Source: Theristus sp. LFF4_11 (taxonomy: Eukaryota; Nematoda; Chromadorea; Monhysterida; Xyalidae). Taken from it: a DNA stretch of 64,000 bases. The translations under genes were made by a program, and so were the position numbers. Positions 33,001-60,716 of this stretch are shown piece by piece; positions within the stretch are counted from its first letter, which is position 1, and every line of letters begins with the position of its first letter. The notes beneath the pieces were generated by a model. That model searched no databases, was not told the origin of the DNA, and was given only the letters and a program-made list of their open reading frames with translations. The stretch spans positions 1-64,000 of the forward strand of contig JASANC010001989.1 of assembly GCA_030248135.1 (NCBI GenBank), written 5' to 3'.

Positions 33001-34032
33001 TGGGTTAGCCCTGGCTAAAAACATCGCCTAAAAATCACAACAACAACAACAACAACAACAGAATTTCGCACATGATGTGATTTCGGACTAAACTGGAAAG
33101 GACAGTTAAAAAATAATTTTAAAACTGTTTTACACTTTTCAGTAAAACAAACGCGGCGCAAAAATATGGCTCTTATGTACTTGTATCCGTGTGTACCACA
33201 TCAGAGACTTGAAAAGAGTTGTCGAGCCAAGTCTCTCACTGCTTACACAAAGCCATATTCCTCCTTTTATATGCGTCTCCCGCATTTTTAGATAATAACA
33301 GCATGCATCATAGAAAGCGTGTGGTTGCGCAAACCCGGTATACGAAATGAGTGTAAACCCAGGCGTGGGAAAGTGTGCGGGTTTATAGATGACCATTGAC
33401 CATTTCCGACAGATACGTTTGAATAAATGTGCAACATATTTTTGGCATTTTCTTGTCTAACTTTGACTCAACCAATGGGCACTGAACTTTCTCATGAAAA
33501 AATCGCTAATTTTCAGAAAAAGTACGACCGCAGACCGTGGCAGTACCGGGGGCAAATGGCTGGATTCGTTGAGGCCTATGAAAACATCGACATTCTGACC
33601 GTAAACGTAAGCAACGCAAACAAAAAGAAGTTTACGTGACGTTTAAAACTTGTTGTGTACGTGTAAATGAACCAACCAACTGCACGGTCAAGTTAATGTG
33701 ACGTAAATGTTTATTTGTGTTTTATTTCTGAAGTGTATCGCCTGTCTAATGGAACTTGTCACATTCAGTTATTCAATCAGGCAAAGATTGTACCTCCCAC
33801 AAAAAACCTGTGTGAAACGATAATTAATTTCTGGAAAACAATTACAACTGAAAATTTAAATTTAATTTAACTTATTTCCATGCTTTTTCAGGGCGCCGGT
33901 CATTTCGTGCCGCTGGACCGTGGCGGACCGGCGTTGCAAATGCTGGAGAACTTTCTGCAGAACACTGGCGATTACTCGATACCAGTAAATGTGACCGACC
34001 AGTTGCAAGCGCTCAAGTCTGACTCAAAATGA
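15082..34032 (+). CDS. Secreted tandem-domain serine carboxypeptidase (peptidase family S10), 25 exons
   Basis: Exons: 15082-15314, 15914-16079, 16354-16440, 16600-16779, 16962-17053, 17147-17273, 17448-17485, 17575-17728, 17816-17970, 18104-18227, 18435-18497, 18798-18902, 19148-19267, 19389-19522, 19744-19909, 20047-20133, 20517-20690, 21032-21123, 23581-23710, 24066-24100, 24571-24691, 24801-24955, 25394-25583, 33517-33606 and 33892-34032. All phases close, giving 1052 residues. The Met at 15115 gives a cleaner signal peptide ([18 protein letters not shown]). There are two complete S10 domains. Domain 1 has NGGPGCSS, the Ser in [10 protein letters not shown], the Asp in NGDVDTVCNF and the His in [10 protein letters not shown]. 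Domain 2 has [28 protein letters not shown] and [11 protein letters not shown]10 enzymes remove C-terminal residues at acid pH in lysosomal or secreted compartments, and both triads look intact. Multi-domain S10 proteins are known in nematodes. Introns 18 and 23 are swollen by composite repeats. Confidence 0.94.
20731..20863. mobile_element. Small palindromic MITE, copy 2 (carboxypeptidase intron 17)
   Basis: Shares CATGCTTTC.G..CAGAAA.TGC and GTGGGGCGGAGTTTG with the copy at 5607-5732. It also shares the arm CACGTGATCACCAACCAAT, which in that copy is on the opposite side; the element is palindromic, so each arm can match either way. Confidence 0.6.
21146..23447 (+). mobile_element. Composite repeat R2 (carboxypeptidase intron 18)
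   Basis: A diverged, shortened head (TCCATTCGCGAGCGAAGCGG) and reduced B region lead into about five C monomers (21750-22480), the tail, and a terminal module at about 22662-23447 with both inverted repeats. The right end reads CCCGCATTTTTAGATAAT. It fills most of a 2.46-kb intron. Confidence 0.8.
24205..24464. repeat. Unclassified repeat bounded by 27-bp direct repeats
   Basis: AAGAAGTTCGCTGTTTGCGG occurs at both ends, about 232 bp apart. Read on the minus strand, the enclosed segment has a TATA-like GCTTTATAGG followed by a run ending in CTGCCTGGTGTCC, reminiscent of a small solo LTR. No diagnostic termini or target duplication were found. Confidence 0.3.
25584..26387. other. Intron 23 of the carboxypeptidase gene, 5' part
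   Basis: Follows exon 23 (donor GCG|GTATGG). No repeat or coding similarity was recognised before the composite repeats start at 26388. Confidence 0.5.
26388..29427 (+). mobile_element. Composite repeat R3a (carboxypeptidase intron 23)
   Basis: Head A starts TCATGCGGATGCGCGAGCG. Three B monomers follow (about 26670-27180), then about 14 C monomers of ~149 bp (about 27250-29300), then the tail. It ends inside the terminal module at GCGGGAGACGCATAT, where R3b begins directly. It is nearly identical to R3b. Confidence 0.9.
32306..33298 (+). mobile_element. Terminal module with ~140-bp TIRs, R3b copy
   Basis: The left arm 32306-32440 and right arm 33152-33296 are near-perfect inverted repeats (TCTAAAAATGCGGGAGACGC...ATTTTTGCGCCG). 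The outermost part can form a small hairpin, ATGCG-GGAGA-CGCAT. There is no coding capacity, so it looks like a MITE or the end of a larger non-autonomous element. Confidence 0.85.
32862..33060 (+). mobile_element. tRNA-derived SINE with (CAA)n tail, copy 1
   Basis: The head folds like a tRNA gene: an A-box-like TGGCCTGGTGGTAGTGCG and a B-box-like GGGATTGAACCCC, with the start CCCTCG pairing with CGAGGG after the B box. A ~110-bp body follows (AGCCCTGGCTAAAAACATCG), then (CAA)n. It interrupts the terminal module between ATAATTTG and CAGAATTTCG, where other module copies read continuously. The intact pol III boxes suggest a transposed SINE, not a functional tRNA. Confidence 0.85.
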
Positions 34033-37000
34033 AAACAAACACAATGATACATGCGATTCGCGATTGTATGATTGTGAGTTTTTCTAAACTGTCCCACATT
34101 TGAACGTGTTGCGTGTCAAAAATAATCAAGGAAAAGACCAACAGAAAAATCTGGAACAGTAGCTGAATAACTTTCGGAGCGCTTTCGGTAAGTTTTGGGA
34201 AATTCATGAAAAGACCCTCTGGACACAGTGAAACAAGTTTCGAGCTTCAGCTGGCAAAATCGCAAATGGCGATGCAACATTTTTAGCGTGTCCTTGACGT
34301 CACAGAATGATAATGGCAATCTTGATACGATTGTTTTTCGTTGCACCAAAACAAAACTAAAATACGGTTCACGTGGTAAATGTGGTAAAGAGACATTACG
34401 CTACATGAATTCAAAACAGCACTGAAAAAAATTTTCGCTAACATCCGCGTGTGGCTTTTATTTAGCTGAAACTAGCACCGCAGATTGGTGCTCACCATTG
34501 CCCCACGTATTCGGCTCGGGGGAGTGGGCAAGCCAAGCAGCCCCCCCCACCCCCCCCCCCCGCAGACATCCCTTTGGTACCGTATTCAATGGGTTTACAA
34601 TTAGGACATTTGACTGTGTAGAAAAGAAAGACAGTGGTCAGCCTATGGTCTGGTCACCAAAAGCTTCACATCATCAAGTTGCTTTGTTTATTTATCCAAA
34701 TTTGTGGTAAACAAGCTGTCCTTTCATAAGTTACCACATTCATTCATTGTTATTTCTGTACACACGCTCGCCCAGACCACACACACGCATTTGCAATAAA
34801 AAGCGCGTTTCAGTTTCAGTTTTATGTGCGATTTTTTGGCTTTTGCGAAACATGATAGAAAAATTTCAAATTTAGAGCTGAAATTGTCCATATCGCTGTG
34901 TTCTGTCTTCCAGTAGAGCAGAGACTTGGTATTAGACACGCAGTTTTGAGCATGTAATCAGAAATGTGTCGATTAGTTTTCCCTTGTTTTAACCTCTAAA
35001 CATTTTACATTTTGCCCTGTGCAATGGAAAACTCAAAACTCAAATGCTGTTATTTGATTGGTTCCTTGGTTTGCTTTCATTACCTGAACCAACCGGCATA
35101 TTTGCCTGCTCAAGTACAGTCAAACAAGTATGTAGATGAGACTGAATAACCCCGGGTAAAGTAAGACCAAGTTTTTTCGGGTTCACAGTGCGCAATAAAT
35201 AACTGTAATTTGTACGGCGTCTAGATTTTTAATCCTTAGTCTGAAGATAGACACAAATTTAACGCAGATACCCTGGCGTCTTTCTCTTTCTGCAGTTGAA
35301 CAGAATAATTCAAGCCGAACGTTTTGCAAACTGCATTTGTATGACATAGAGGCAGTCACTGGCAGCAATGGAGGCAGTAATCGACCAATCAGCGAGCTGC
35401 AGTCAAAAGTTACACAGTCACAATCAAAACGAAAATTCGAATATATTTTTCATTGGTGTGCAAAAGTGCGTTCAAACGCACACAGTTTCGCAAGACCGTT
35501 TGTCCCGAACCGTTTTTTTTCCATCTCACTCCAAAAATCCCAAACTGATCCACGCTTTGTGCAAAGTGTGGTGCACATTTGTATTTTTTTGTCTGATTCA
35601 CATGTGCAGCACGAACATATTCTATAAGCGCCGCTGCCAAAAATCGCGGTGCTACTCATTAGGAACCATATTCATCGCGCTTCATTTCATTTTCTTGCGT
35701 CACAGATTATCATTATTTTTATATGGCGAGAGCGCGCGCGCTCAGACTTTTAATGGTGGCAAAAAATATGCTGGGGTGTGGTGTACCAGATGGAAGAATG
35801 TTGAGCGCTTTTCAGAGCGCTTGCCAAACACACAGTTGTATACAATTGAAATATCAGAATTTAACGAGCAATGATTGGCTGAATTCGGCGATACACAGTT
35901 AAATGCAGCCAATCAACGAATGGGAAAACGTGGTAACACTAAGCTGTGCGTATAATGCTGCTGCACATCAACACATTATTGCGTATAATGCCGCGCAAAA
36001 ACACTTTATACCCCATATATATTTTTTTCTTTTTTCTCCGTCTTATTCTTGTTGTATTATTTTGCACCCCAAAGTTTTTTCGCACCCAAAGTATCCGGTA
36101 TTTAATAATAAAAAACTGCGCAAGCATAAGAACGTTATTTTGAAAAAAAAAAACGGTACAGCCCAGTTTATTTTCAGCTTATATTATTGTAGGGCTTTTT
36201 TCAGTTCAGCAATTTACCTCCTTCACTTAATTTTTACATGTGCACTTTTGGTTTTCAAAAGCAAGAAAATGCATCACCAACTCACCCATGCCTCATCAGT
36301 TCAAATACAACCAACCAAGCCCAACACACGCTCGTGTTTTGCGTTTAAAATTTTCTACCCGGGTAAACTAAAAGTGACATAAATAACCGTATTTTGGTGC
36401 TGAAACTGTGTTCAACTGAGAGGAAAATTTAAAAACAAAACACGAACAAGTTCGTTTTTTTCGCGTTCATGTAAAAAAGCAAGTTGTTTCAAAAGATTGT
36501 GTTTTCTGTTCAGATCTGCACTCTATCACGGAAGCAACGATAATCCACATTGCAGATTAGTGGAGAAAGACAGAAGTGCAGTGCAATTTTTAGCCATTCT
36601 CACTTGCTGTTTTTATGAGCGTTCAAAATTGCCCATGATCCATGCCAATCTGTGCCCCTTCGTCAGCTGGAAATTGAGCTTGAAAAATATTCGGTACACC
36701 TTTAAGAGCTGTTGGTGTCACAGAAACATGCCAATTTTTTGGCACTTTTTTTGTAAAATCGGTTCAGTGTTTTTTCAATGTCCTTCCTTGAAGCAGAAAA
36801 GCAGTTTTTTTCACCCAAAAGGAAAAACCGAGGATTCATATGTGCTTTTCAGTGACGCTCGGGTTTTTTGGTGACACTGGAAAATTATCAAGAAGCTTGT
36901 TTACATTGCATTCACTTTCGTTAGTCATGTTTTTTTGCCGCGCGCTAACTAGTAATCGGCGGATGCTCAATAAATTGCTTGGTGATCACGCGAAATGTCG

Positions 37001-40000
37001 CAAAAACTGTGAAACCTTTGACCATTTGTTTTTTTCAAAAACGTTTTCAAAATAAAAATATATGAAGCATCATAACCGGTGGCCGGCTTTTCGTACCCCC
37101 CTCACGCGCGCGTAAACGTTCAGTCGCTTGGGTTTTTTTCCACTTCAGTGTAACGCTGATTATTGTAGGCCACTCGAAAAAATGCTTCTGATAAAATGAG
37201 GATCAGCAGGTGCTTGCTACTGACAAACAAACGACTCAGATTTTTCCTCATGTCTGCTGACGTTAAAAAGTGCTTTGTTGTTTAAACTTTAATTAAAAAT
37301 AATCTAAATTTGTGAATTCTGTGCACTCCCCACCTACTGTTTTTTCTGATACTAAAGCCTGTAAAACATTGACAGATTAACCGGAAATATGCACAAACAA
37401 CAGCGAAAACTATCAATCTAAAGTACGCGACATGTAACTAAAGTTTCAAAAAGCTTATGGTTCGAGCAAATTTATTACGCCAAAGCCAAACAACTCTGTG
37501 TCTGTGAACATATTTTTGTGTAGCTTCTGCTTTTTATATGTTTTTGCGTAAATGACAAATTATTGTCGTCGAAACGGTGCTACGTGTTCTTGTGTGTTTC
37601 GTGTGTTGTCTGATGGGCCACCAACATTCTGTTCTACCGTATCATGCTGAATAAAAATGTCCAAAGTGGTGGGATCTGGGCTTTGGAAACAAACCCACGG
37701 CTTTTCAACCTGGGACACGACACCGGACACTTCGTTGATGTTTTTTATTTGGCATTATACCTTTTTCTGGGGTATTTATTTCATTAGCCTCTTCAAAATT
37801 CTGAACGTTGCCCATTTTTTTGGTAGATCATCTCCACTCCTTAGCGTCAGTACCGGGGAACTACTTCGTGTCAAGACCAACTACCGTGAAGTCGACGTGT
37901 TGTTGCTTCATTTGCGCACGTTTAGCATATCCATCAAAGTAACAACCGTTTTTACTGATGTTAACGTGGACCACGACGAGCACGGGGAGTAGCTTTTTGG
38001 CTGGCGGTAACTCGAGCGAGTGAAAATATTTTTTTTATATTTCAAGATACTACGCTTGTATCATTACAAAACGACACAGTTTTTTTGGACGTCTTTACTT
38101 TTGCTCTCTGGGGAGCGCGCGCCCCGCCGTACGCAATACGGTTACTGTTCAATCGGACTTGGGCGTTCCAATGCCGAAAGTGTTTAGTGAAACGAAACTG
38201 TTTCCTTATTTCACTGCACTTCAATTCACTTTGGAAAAAAACATTTCGTTTGCGAAAAGTTCAGCTAAAGTATAATATACCGCATACATGATGGTCACTG
38301 CAGTAATTCCAGTGTGTCGTCTGGTTTACGCTTGCAAACGTTTATTGGCATGAATTTCGCTCCCACTCAGACGCCTGTCCCCATCACATATCAGAAACTA
38401 AAAAATTATGTCGCGTTTGCTGTTTTGACAGAAGATGAAGAAAAATTGTAATGCATGCGGAGGACCACGCAGGTGGCACCAGTGCCGGCGGTTCTAGTTT
38501 TGTTTTGTTTTTTCACAAAATCTGGACTTCATTTTTTTCTATTTTGCCATGCTGGTTCAAACTACGTCATGCAGTGTACGTACATCTTATTGTGAACAAC
38601 GTTCAAAACTTGACGCTGGCACTCTTTTTTTTTGTTTAATTGTTTGATATTCTGCCGCAAACGATTTTTTCTGTTTTTTTATTGTCTCATCTGATCTGTC
38701 GATCTCATCTGAAAAAATGAGATGCGCTTTTTTGTTCCAGTTCTAAAACTCACTTTGACAGGAAACAATGTACGTCGCCGATATCAAAGCAGCGCATTTC
38801 AAATCAGCCCAAAAAAAAAAACGTCGGACATTTTTGAGAAAAAAACAACAACAACAAGCACAATTGGACCTCAGAAATGACAAGATTTTTTGAAAAAAAC
38901 CTTGCCTTTTTTCGTTGAGAGGTTTTAAAAATTCAAGCAGTAGAAGTTCATGTTTTCACACCATAAAAATCTTCTTTCTCAAAATCGGGAAAAGTTTTTC
39001 TTTCGAACAAGACTTGCAAAAGGCTAGCACTTGCTCTGTGACAAAATGATGCCAATGAAAAATTTGCATTTCTGTCGATAAAGACATCTCCTAGACAGCT
39101 GACATTCAAAAAGTTACCGCTTCGTTTTTTTGGTGGCTGAGTTAACCGCAGACCTTGACTGTAACCAAAGACTCGCTGGTCGAAGGATGCATAAATTTGT
39201 CTGCCCACTTCGCAATATTTTGAACATCCACACAGTACACACACGCATGATGAAGACCACGTTGAGTCTCAATACGATCTCAGCACGATTTCTCTGTTAT
39301 ATGTACGGGATACTTTTGCGTGGCTCTTTGTTTGTTTGAACAACAGCATCTGAAAGCCACATTTGAAAGTTTTTGTTATTTGTTTTTTACACGATTTTAA
39401 AAAGGATTTTTTTCACCGATGACGTACCGTAGTTTGGTTTTACGGACCGTACAACCGTGGTCATCTGTAGCGTAGACAACCGAATTTTTGTAAGTAAATC
39501 TCAAACAAACATTTCTGTGACGTTATCGCTGTTTCACACTTGACTGCGTGAACGAATTTCGTTTTATTTTTAGAATGGATTTTGTTGGCATTCGGAAAAA
39601 TATTCTGTCTGTGCGAGAATTTCAGGGCAAAATTGAATTTCGCGTTTTCCGCACCAATGTCACTGCTCCCGTGTTTGTACTATTTTTCGGGGACATGATT
39701 TCAATTATTTGAATCTTGGCTCCAATGAGCTTAACAAAGAATGCCTGGACGAAAATTTGAGCCCATGGCATATAACAGTTTCTGATGTAAAAAGTCGACA
39801 AGGCGATTTAAATCAAAAATGTTTTGACGTGGTAAGTGGATTCCGAGATACTGGATATGTTTCTATTTTTTAAACATTCAATTTTTCATCAACCATTTAT
39901 AAGTGAAATCAATCACAGAAATCAAAAAAGTAGCCCAGGTTTGAAGAATACTGCTTTGTTTGCTCGACACCACAGTAAAAGTGGGTATAAAAGTGGGCAT

Positions 40001-40742
40001 AAGTGGGGTGAAATGCGTTTTCCATCGGATTTGAATTTTGAACTTCACTGAATCTTGGTTTGAAAAATTGAATCATCAGCCACATGCCTTCCACAATCTT
40101 TTTCAAACGCCAAGAAGGGTCGTAAACGAGCTTAGCATCACTCACGTCGATGTTTACAAGATTATATGCTTTAGTGGTCATCCATTTGCTTCAGTATATC
40201 GTCTGTTTGCCAGACCATGTCAGACAGAAAAACGGAAAGTGCAAGATCGTGAAATCCCAGTGCGTCGTGTGCATTTTCCGCGCGCGGGCGGTTGCTAAAA
40301 TACAGTAACACATTGCCAATGTCTGTGGTTTTTTAGGGCTTCTGCAATTCAAAAAATGCTGGACCATGGAACCTTTCCCCCTGCAAACCAAAAATTGATA
40401 AATTTGTTCGGCCACACACCGTTTTTTTATAAATTGCCCTTTCACAGTTCCACCACCCACAGTTCTTGTTTATCGAAATGATATAAAAAGTTTGTCCCTT
40501 TGTTCGCGTGTATCGTCGCGCTTGTTCGTCCAGTTTATTAGTTTTTTTGCATTTATGACCGTGGATCTCTCAACGGACCTCACACGGTGTCGTCTGGAAT
40601 TCATTTCAGCAAATCACAAAAATAATGAAAAACTCTTCTGATTTCATATTTATCGATGAAAATTATCGACAATCAACCGGTCAACCACTGATGATAAACT
40701 TAAAAATTGCATATTATTGAACGTGTGTGAAATAATTTATCC
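34033..40742. other. Intergenic region between carboxypeptidase and channel genes
   Basis: Read on both strands for domains and exon-like blocks. Nothing was recognised except the two weak candidates near 39574 and 40038. A C-rich tract lies at about 34539-34561. The rest is AT-rich and contains only short chance reading frames. Confidence 0.45.
39574..39832 (+). pseudogene. Frameshifted exon-like block, unrecognised
   Basis: The block sits between a good acceptor (TTTTATTTTTAG|) and a good donor (GTG|GTAAGT). It reads EFQGKIEFRVFRTNVTAPVF in one frame, then, after a one-base shift near 39690, GHDFNYLNLGSNELN and onward to the donor. The two frames together look protein-like, but the family was not recognised. 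A possible second piece near 40038-40175 contains ELSITHVDVYKI. It could be a decayed gene or could carry a sequencing error. Confidence 0.3.
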
Positions 40743-56920
<16,178 letters not shown>

Positions 56921-57249
56921 GAGGCTTTATGAAGTTTTTACTTTTTTGCTGTTGTGAAAAACCGGTAAAATTACGTAGCTTATCTTCAAAATGCAATAAA
57001 ACGATCAGCCAAATAAATATCAAGTGGAAGTGATGAAAAAAGCAACATTACATACAACACGACAACACTGCTAGTAGCAAACTGGAGAAGGATAAGGAGA
57101 TAAATTATTGAAGTTTAAGAAACACCCTCAGGTTGTTTCTCTTAACGAAGGTAAGAAACAAGTCACAGTTTCACAATCAACAAGTAAAACTTATATCCCA
57201 TTGTGTTTGTGTTCACTACCAAAAACAACCATAGAGTACCCTGCATCAC
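56921..57249. other. Tail-to-tail intergenic spacer
   Basis: A 329-bp spacer between the convergent channel and glycosyltransferase stop codons. It includes AATAAA at 56995 and AAATAAATA at about 57010, which can serve the channel transcript. Confidence 0.6.
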
Positions 57250-60200
57250 TCAGTTGCTGCCGAGGCCGTGATGTTTCATGAACGCTCGAATCCACGCTCT
57301 CAGCGACTCATCGTCCTTCCAGTGCGGCTTCTCGATCGGAATCGTGAACGTGCGCTGTTTCCTTGGCAGCGTCACGTCGAAGCGACTGGCGTTGCGTCGG
57401 TTGTCGCGACAGACTGACATCGAGTGGCACATGATCTCCACCAGTGCGTAGTCGGACCTGGTTTAAAAAAACACAACATACAGTACGCGTCCGTTGGAAA
57501 TGGTTTTTGGTTAAAGCTTCCAGTGGGATTTCAAAAAACTCCCAAAATTTTCCAAAGAAAACTCTCAAGTCCATGAAGTCCAGTTCATACTGATGTATGC
57601 TGACGTCAAAGACGGTAGTCTGCTAAAACACCAAAACCTGACGTGACGTGACATGACGTGACGTACGTGACGTGACGTGACGTGACGTGCTGTGCTGTGA
57701 CGTGACGTGATGTGACGTGACGTGACGTGACGTGACGTGACGTGACGTGACGTGATATATACACATACAGTACGTCAATTAAGTATGAAAGGGCCTTATT
57801 TCCACAAAATTGTCCGACCTAAACACATCGTACAAACGCATGCCACTGAGTTCGCTTAGACGAAACACCGAGTAGAACCACAGTAGAACTTCGGTTTCAC
57901 GGAACTCAATCGCACGAACATTGCCGTCGCGTCGTATGGTCGACAGTTTCTCCATCCACGGTTGCGTGGTCAGTTGGCCTGCCCACAACAAGTTCATCAG
58001 TGCTTTCGAGGCGGATGCTCTGGCAATTGAATTTGAAGATATCTTAACAAAATTTTAATCCACAAAAAAGAGTTTCTAATGTGGTAGGTTTTTCAAAAAT
58101 GCCACTGAGAAAACCGGGCTGCTAGATTGGCTGCTAAAGCGGCTACTAAAATAGCGTTCTAACGTATTATTAAGGTGTTTTCTCGTTTTCTCACGACATC
58201 AATGGTACATTCAAGCAGAAATTATTGTTATGTATTTAGTGGTTGACCAGATGTTTCCATTCCGGACAGCGGGAAGTACTTGAAGTCCGTGTGATTCTCG
58301 GTGAACTGCCTGCTGAGTGAGAGCACAATGGCGCCGGCGACTTCGCCGTAACTCAGCGGGTATTGACCGCCGTGCACAGATCGATTCTTCAACGCATCCA
58401 ATCGGGCATCCAATCGGCTGAAATTTGGTAAACCCGCCATTCACCGCTGTTATTCTGCGCAAAATCATCGCGACAGAAATCACACTAGCTAGTAGCTGAT
58501 TCTTAAATCGACATCAAAAACTGTATCGTCGTTTTCAACAGAATACTGTAAAGTTTTACGTAAATAACAATTCAAATGTTTTAAAATCAAAAAAAGTTTT
58601 GAACAAAGTGAAATTTTGCGGGACGTAACTATAGTGAGTGAGAGGAAGTCTTCTAAAAAGTTGACTTTGACAATAACAAAATTAGTTTTTTTGGTTTCCT
58701 GCCGTGTGACACTCCGCCCACTTTTGCGGTGGTCTTCTAAATGGGAGAGGTCTTATATGCAAGCGTTCACGGTATGCTCGTGGCATCGTGGCACCTGTGC
58801 ATCAGTTGTATCCATCTAGCCGTGAAATGGCCATGCGCACGCCATGGTCCCATTGTAGACGTGGAAATTGGCGCTCGATAGATGTACCACGTATGCCCAC
58901 CAATGTCATACCTAAACAGACAAACTGCTTGTTATCGGCTGTGTGCTCGTGTCGGGATGTCAAAATCAAGTCGGTCAAAATGATGATTCAGTGACGTGCC
59001 ATTGAAGTTTCTGAAAAAGCAGATATGTCGACGCGTATGCGATGGTGTCAGCGTCCACGTAGTAGCCACCGTATTCGTCTGCAACAATAATCTTGGTAAT
59101 GCAGATACGAAGGCATTAGCATAGCGCTCCCATTTGTGCATAAAAGATCTTACTTAACTCTGCATTGAAATTCCACCACAAAACTGAACTAAAACCAGAG
59201 ATACATTTGGGGCTACAAACTTTGCTCAGTGCCACGTTTGTTCATTAAATTCTAGCCAAAATAATCAACCAATTTTCTTTCAAGTGAAACTGTTATAAAC
59301 CGACCAAGTATTCTGGCACGAAAATAGTCCCCTTTATGGTTGCCACTGAGGAACGGAAATGCAGGATGAACATGCGACAGCAATTGGTACCTGATTTGTA
59401 AAAAAGGCTTACAAAAAACGTAACCTTGGATTTTGAACACCGCAAGTTAATTGTAGCTTTGAAACTAAGACAGAAATGTTGGATGTCTTTGAGCGTGCTC
59501 AGTGAGCTTCAATTTCACAGTTCAAGTATGAGATAGAAATCACTTTCATTATTTCACCATCTTCTGATGGAACATTTTTATGACCATTTTTCCCAAAAAA
59601 CTGGCGCGCTAAAGTTTTTCTGAATGCGTCCTGTAAAATAAAAAACTACAAAAACATGCATGTCATCTTCGTTGACCAGCTGCACGTGCACAAACGGGGC
59701 ATTGTGGCATTTCACCGTTGCTATCGAGAGACGTACGAATGCAGGGATATGCCCGCTGTCCCAGAATATCTGCGAAATAATACAATACAGCCAGCCGATT
59801 GGTTGCTTCACCATCATACAATCACCATTCACCAACCCACGACCCACCCATATTGTTGGTTTTCCATTGACCGTCCGAATGTGCAGGCGATCGTCCCAGC
59901 CAATTTGTAATCGCTCGTTTTGCAGTGTTATGATTCGTCCCTGGATTTTTTGACTAAAACTAGCTAGGCAAAAAACTGTAAAGACATACGGTAATTCGTG
60001 AAGCCTTCCATACATTCTTAAAGCCTGCTAAAAGTGCGGGGTTTTCCAGACGCTAAATAATTTCAAAATCTATATTGAAGAGGCGTAAGACTGAAAATCA
60101 AATAGCGGAAAAAGCATGCTGTAAACTGTAAAGATAAAAGCAATTGTGAAACTTCATTAGAAATAAAAGAGTTGCTGCTTCCAACGTCGGAACTATTGCG

Positions 60201-60520
60201 CTTGCTCCATATTTTGTTGTAGTGGTCGTCAACGTCAACGTCTGCCCAGCACTTCAGGCCTGTCTCGTCCGTGGACAGCAGCTGCAACACGCACAGCATG
60301 CCCACTGCCACGGTTGTGGCTGGATTGGGGATGAAAAACATAAATGGTGTCATCATTGAGAAACGGATTTTTACCAGCAATATTCGTCTGAATACATTGA
60401 TCAACTCATCTAAAAATACTAAACCGATAAACTCCCGTGAAAAATAAAGCTCGAAAAGCTTATTTTTTGCATTGCAATGTTTCACTCACCGAAAAGCAAA
60501 CTTCGATGCGTTTGTGCCAT
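57250..60520 (-). CDS. Type II membrane glycosyltransferase with DXD motif (capsular-polysaccharide-synthesis/GT32-like), ten exons
   Basis: Minus-strand exons: 60520-60490, 60319-60153, 59940-59848, 59769-59656, 59407-59305, 59078-59033, 58911-58795, 58417-58248, 58017-57819 and 57457-57250. Phases close, giving about 415 residues. The N-terminus is a short cytoplasmic MAQTHR followed by a hydrophobic signal anchor (LLFATTVAVGMLCVLQLL), typical of Golgi enzymes. The body has IFWDSGHIPAFVRLSIATVK and NHKGDYFRARIL, then DEYGGYYVDADTIAYA with the metal/nucleotide-sugar-binding D-A-D. The layout resembles sugar transferases of the Caps_synth and GT32 DXD type. The C-terminal part (RLDARLDALKN, GGQYPLSYGEVAGAIVLSLS, RAWIRAFMKHHGLGSN) was not recognised. 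Donor and substrate are unknown. Exon 5 and exon 6 boundaries and the GTTTCA donor of exon 2 are the weakest parts of the model. Confidence 0.72.
57640..57755. repeat. (GTGAC)n pentanucleotide microsatellite
   Basis: About 22 near-perfect TGACG units with short interruptions (TGCTGTGC, ACGTACGTG). It lies in the last intron of the glycosyltransferase gene, antisense to it. It creates many TGACGTGA motifs resembling CRE half sites. Confidence 0.95.
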
Positions 60521-60716
60521 GGTCGCAGTCGCAGCTCATTTTTTATTGAACAAGCTCATCCGGATTTTCGTTTTACTTCAGTTGCGCTTTTCTAAATCCT
60601 ACAGTTGCATAAGGTTTAGACAAGCACAAAATGTACATGCAACACAAATACACAATACATGGTCCAAGTAGTTCACACAAAAAGTCTCGCACAGCACAAT
60701 AACGCACAATTAAAAA

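Larger units (their letters stand above)
29428..33298 (+). mobile_element. Composite repeat R3b (carboxypeptidase intron 23)
   Basis: A second, almost identical A-B-C-tail unit, offset by 3041 bp at the head but only 2894 bp near the end. It therefore lacks one C monomer (the equivalent of about 28258-28406). It continues into a complete terminal module at 32306-33298 that contains a SINE. Confidence 0.9.
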
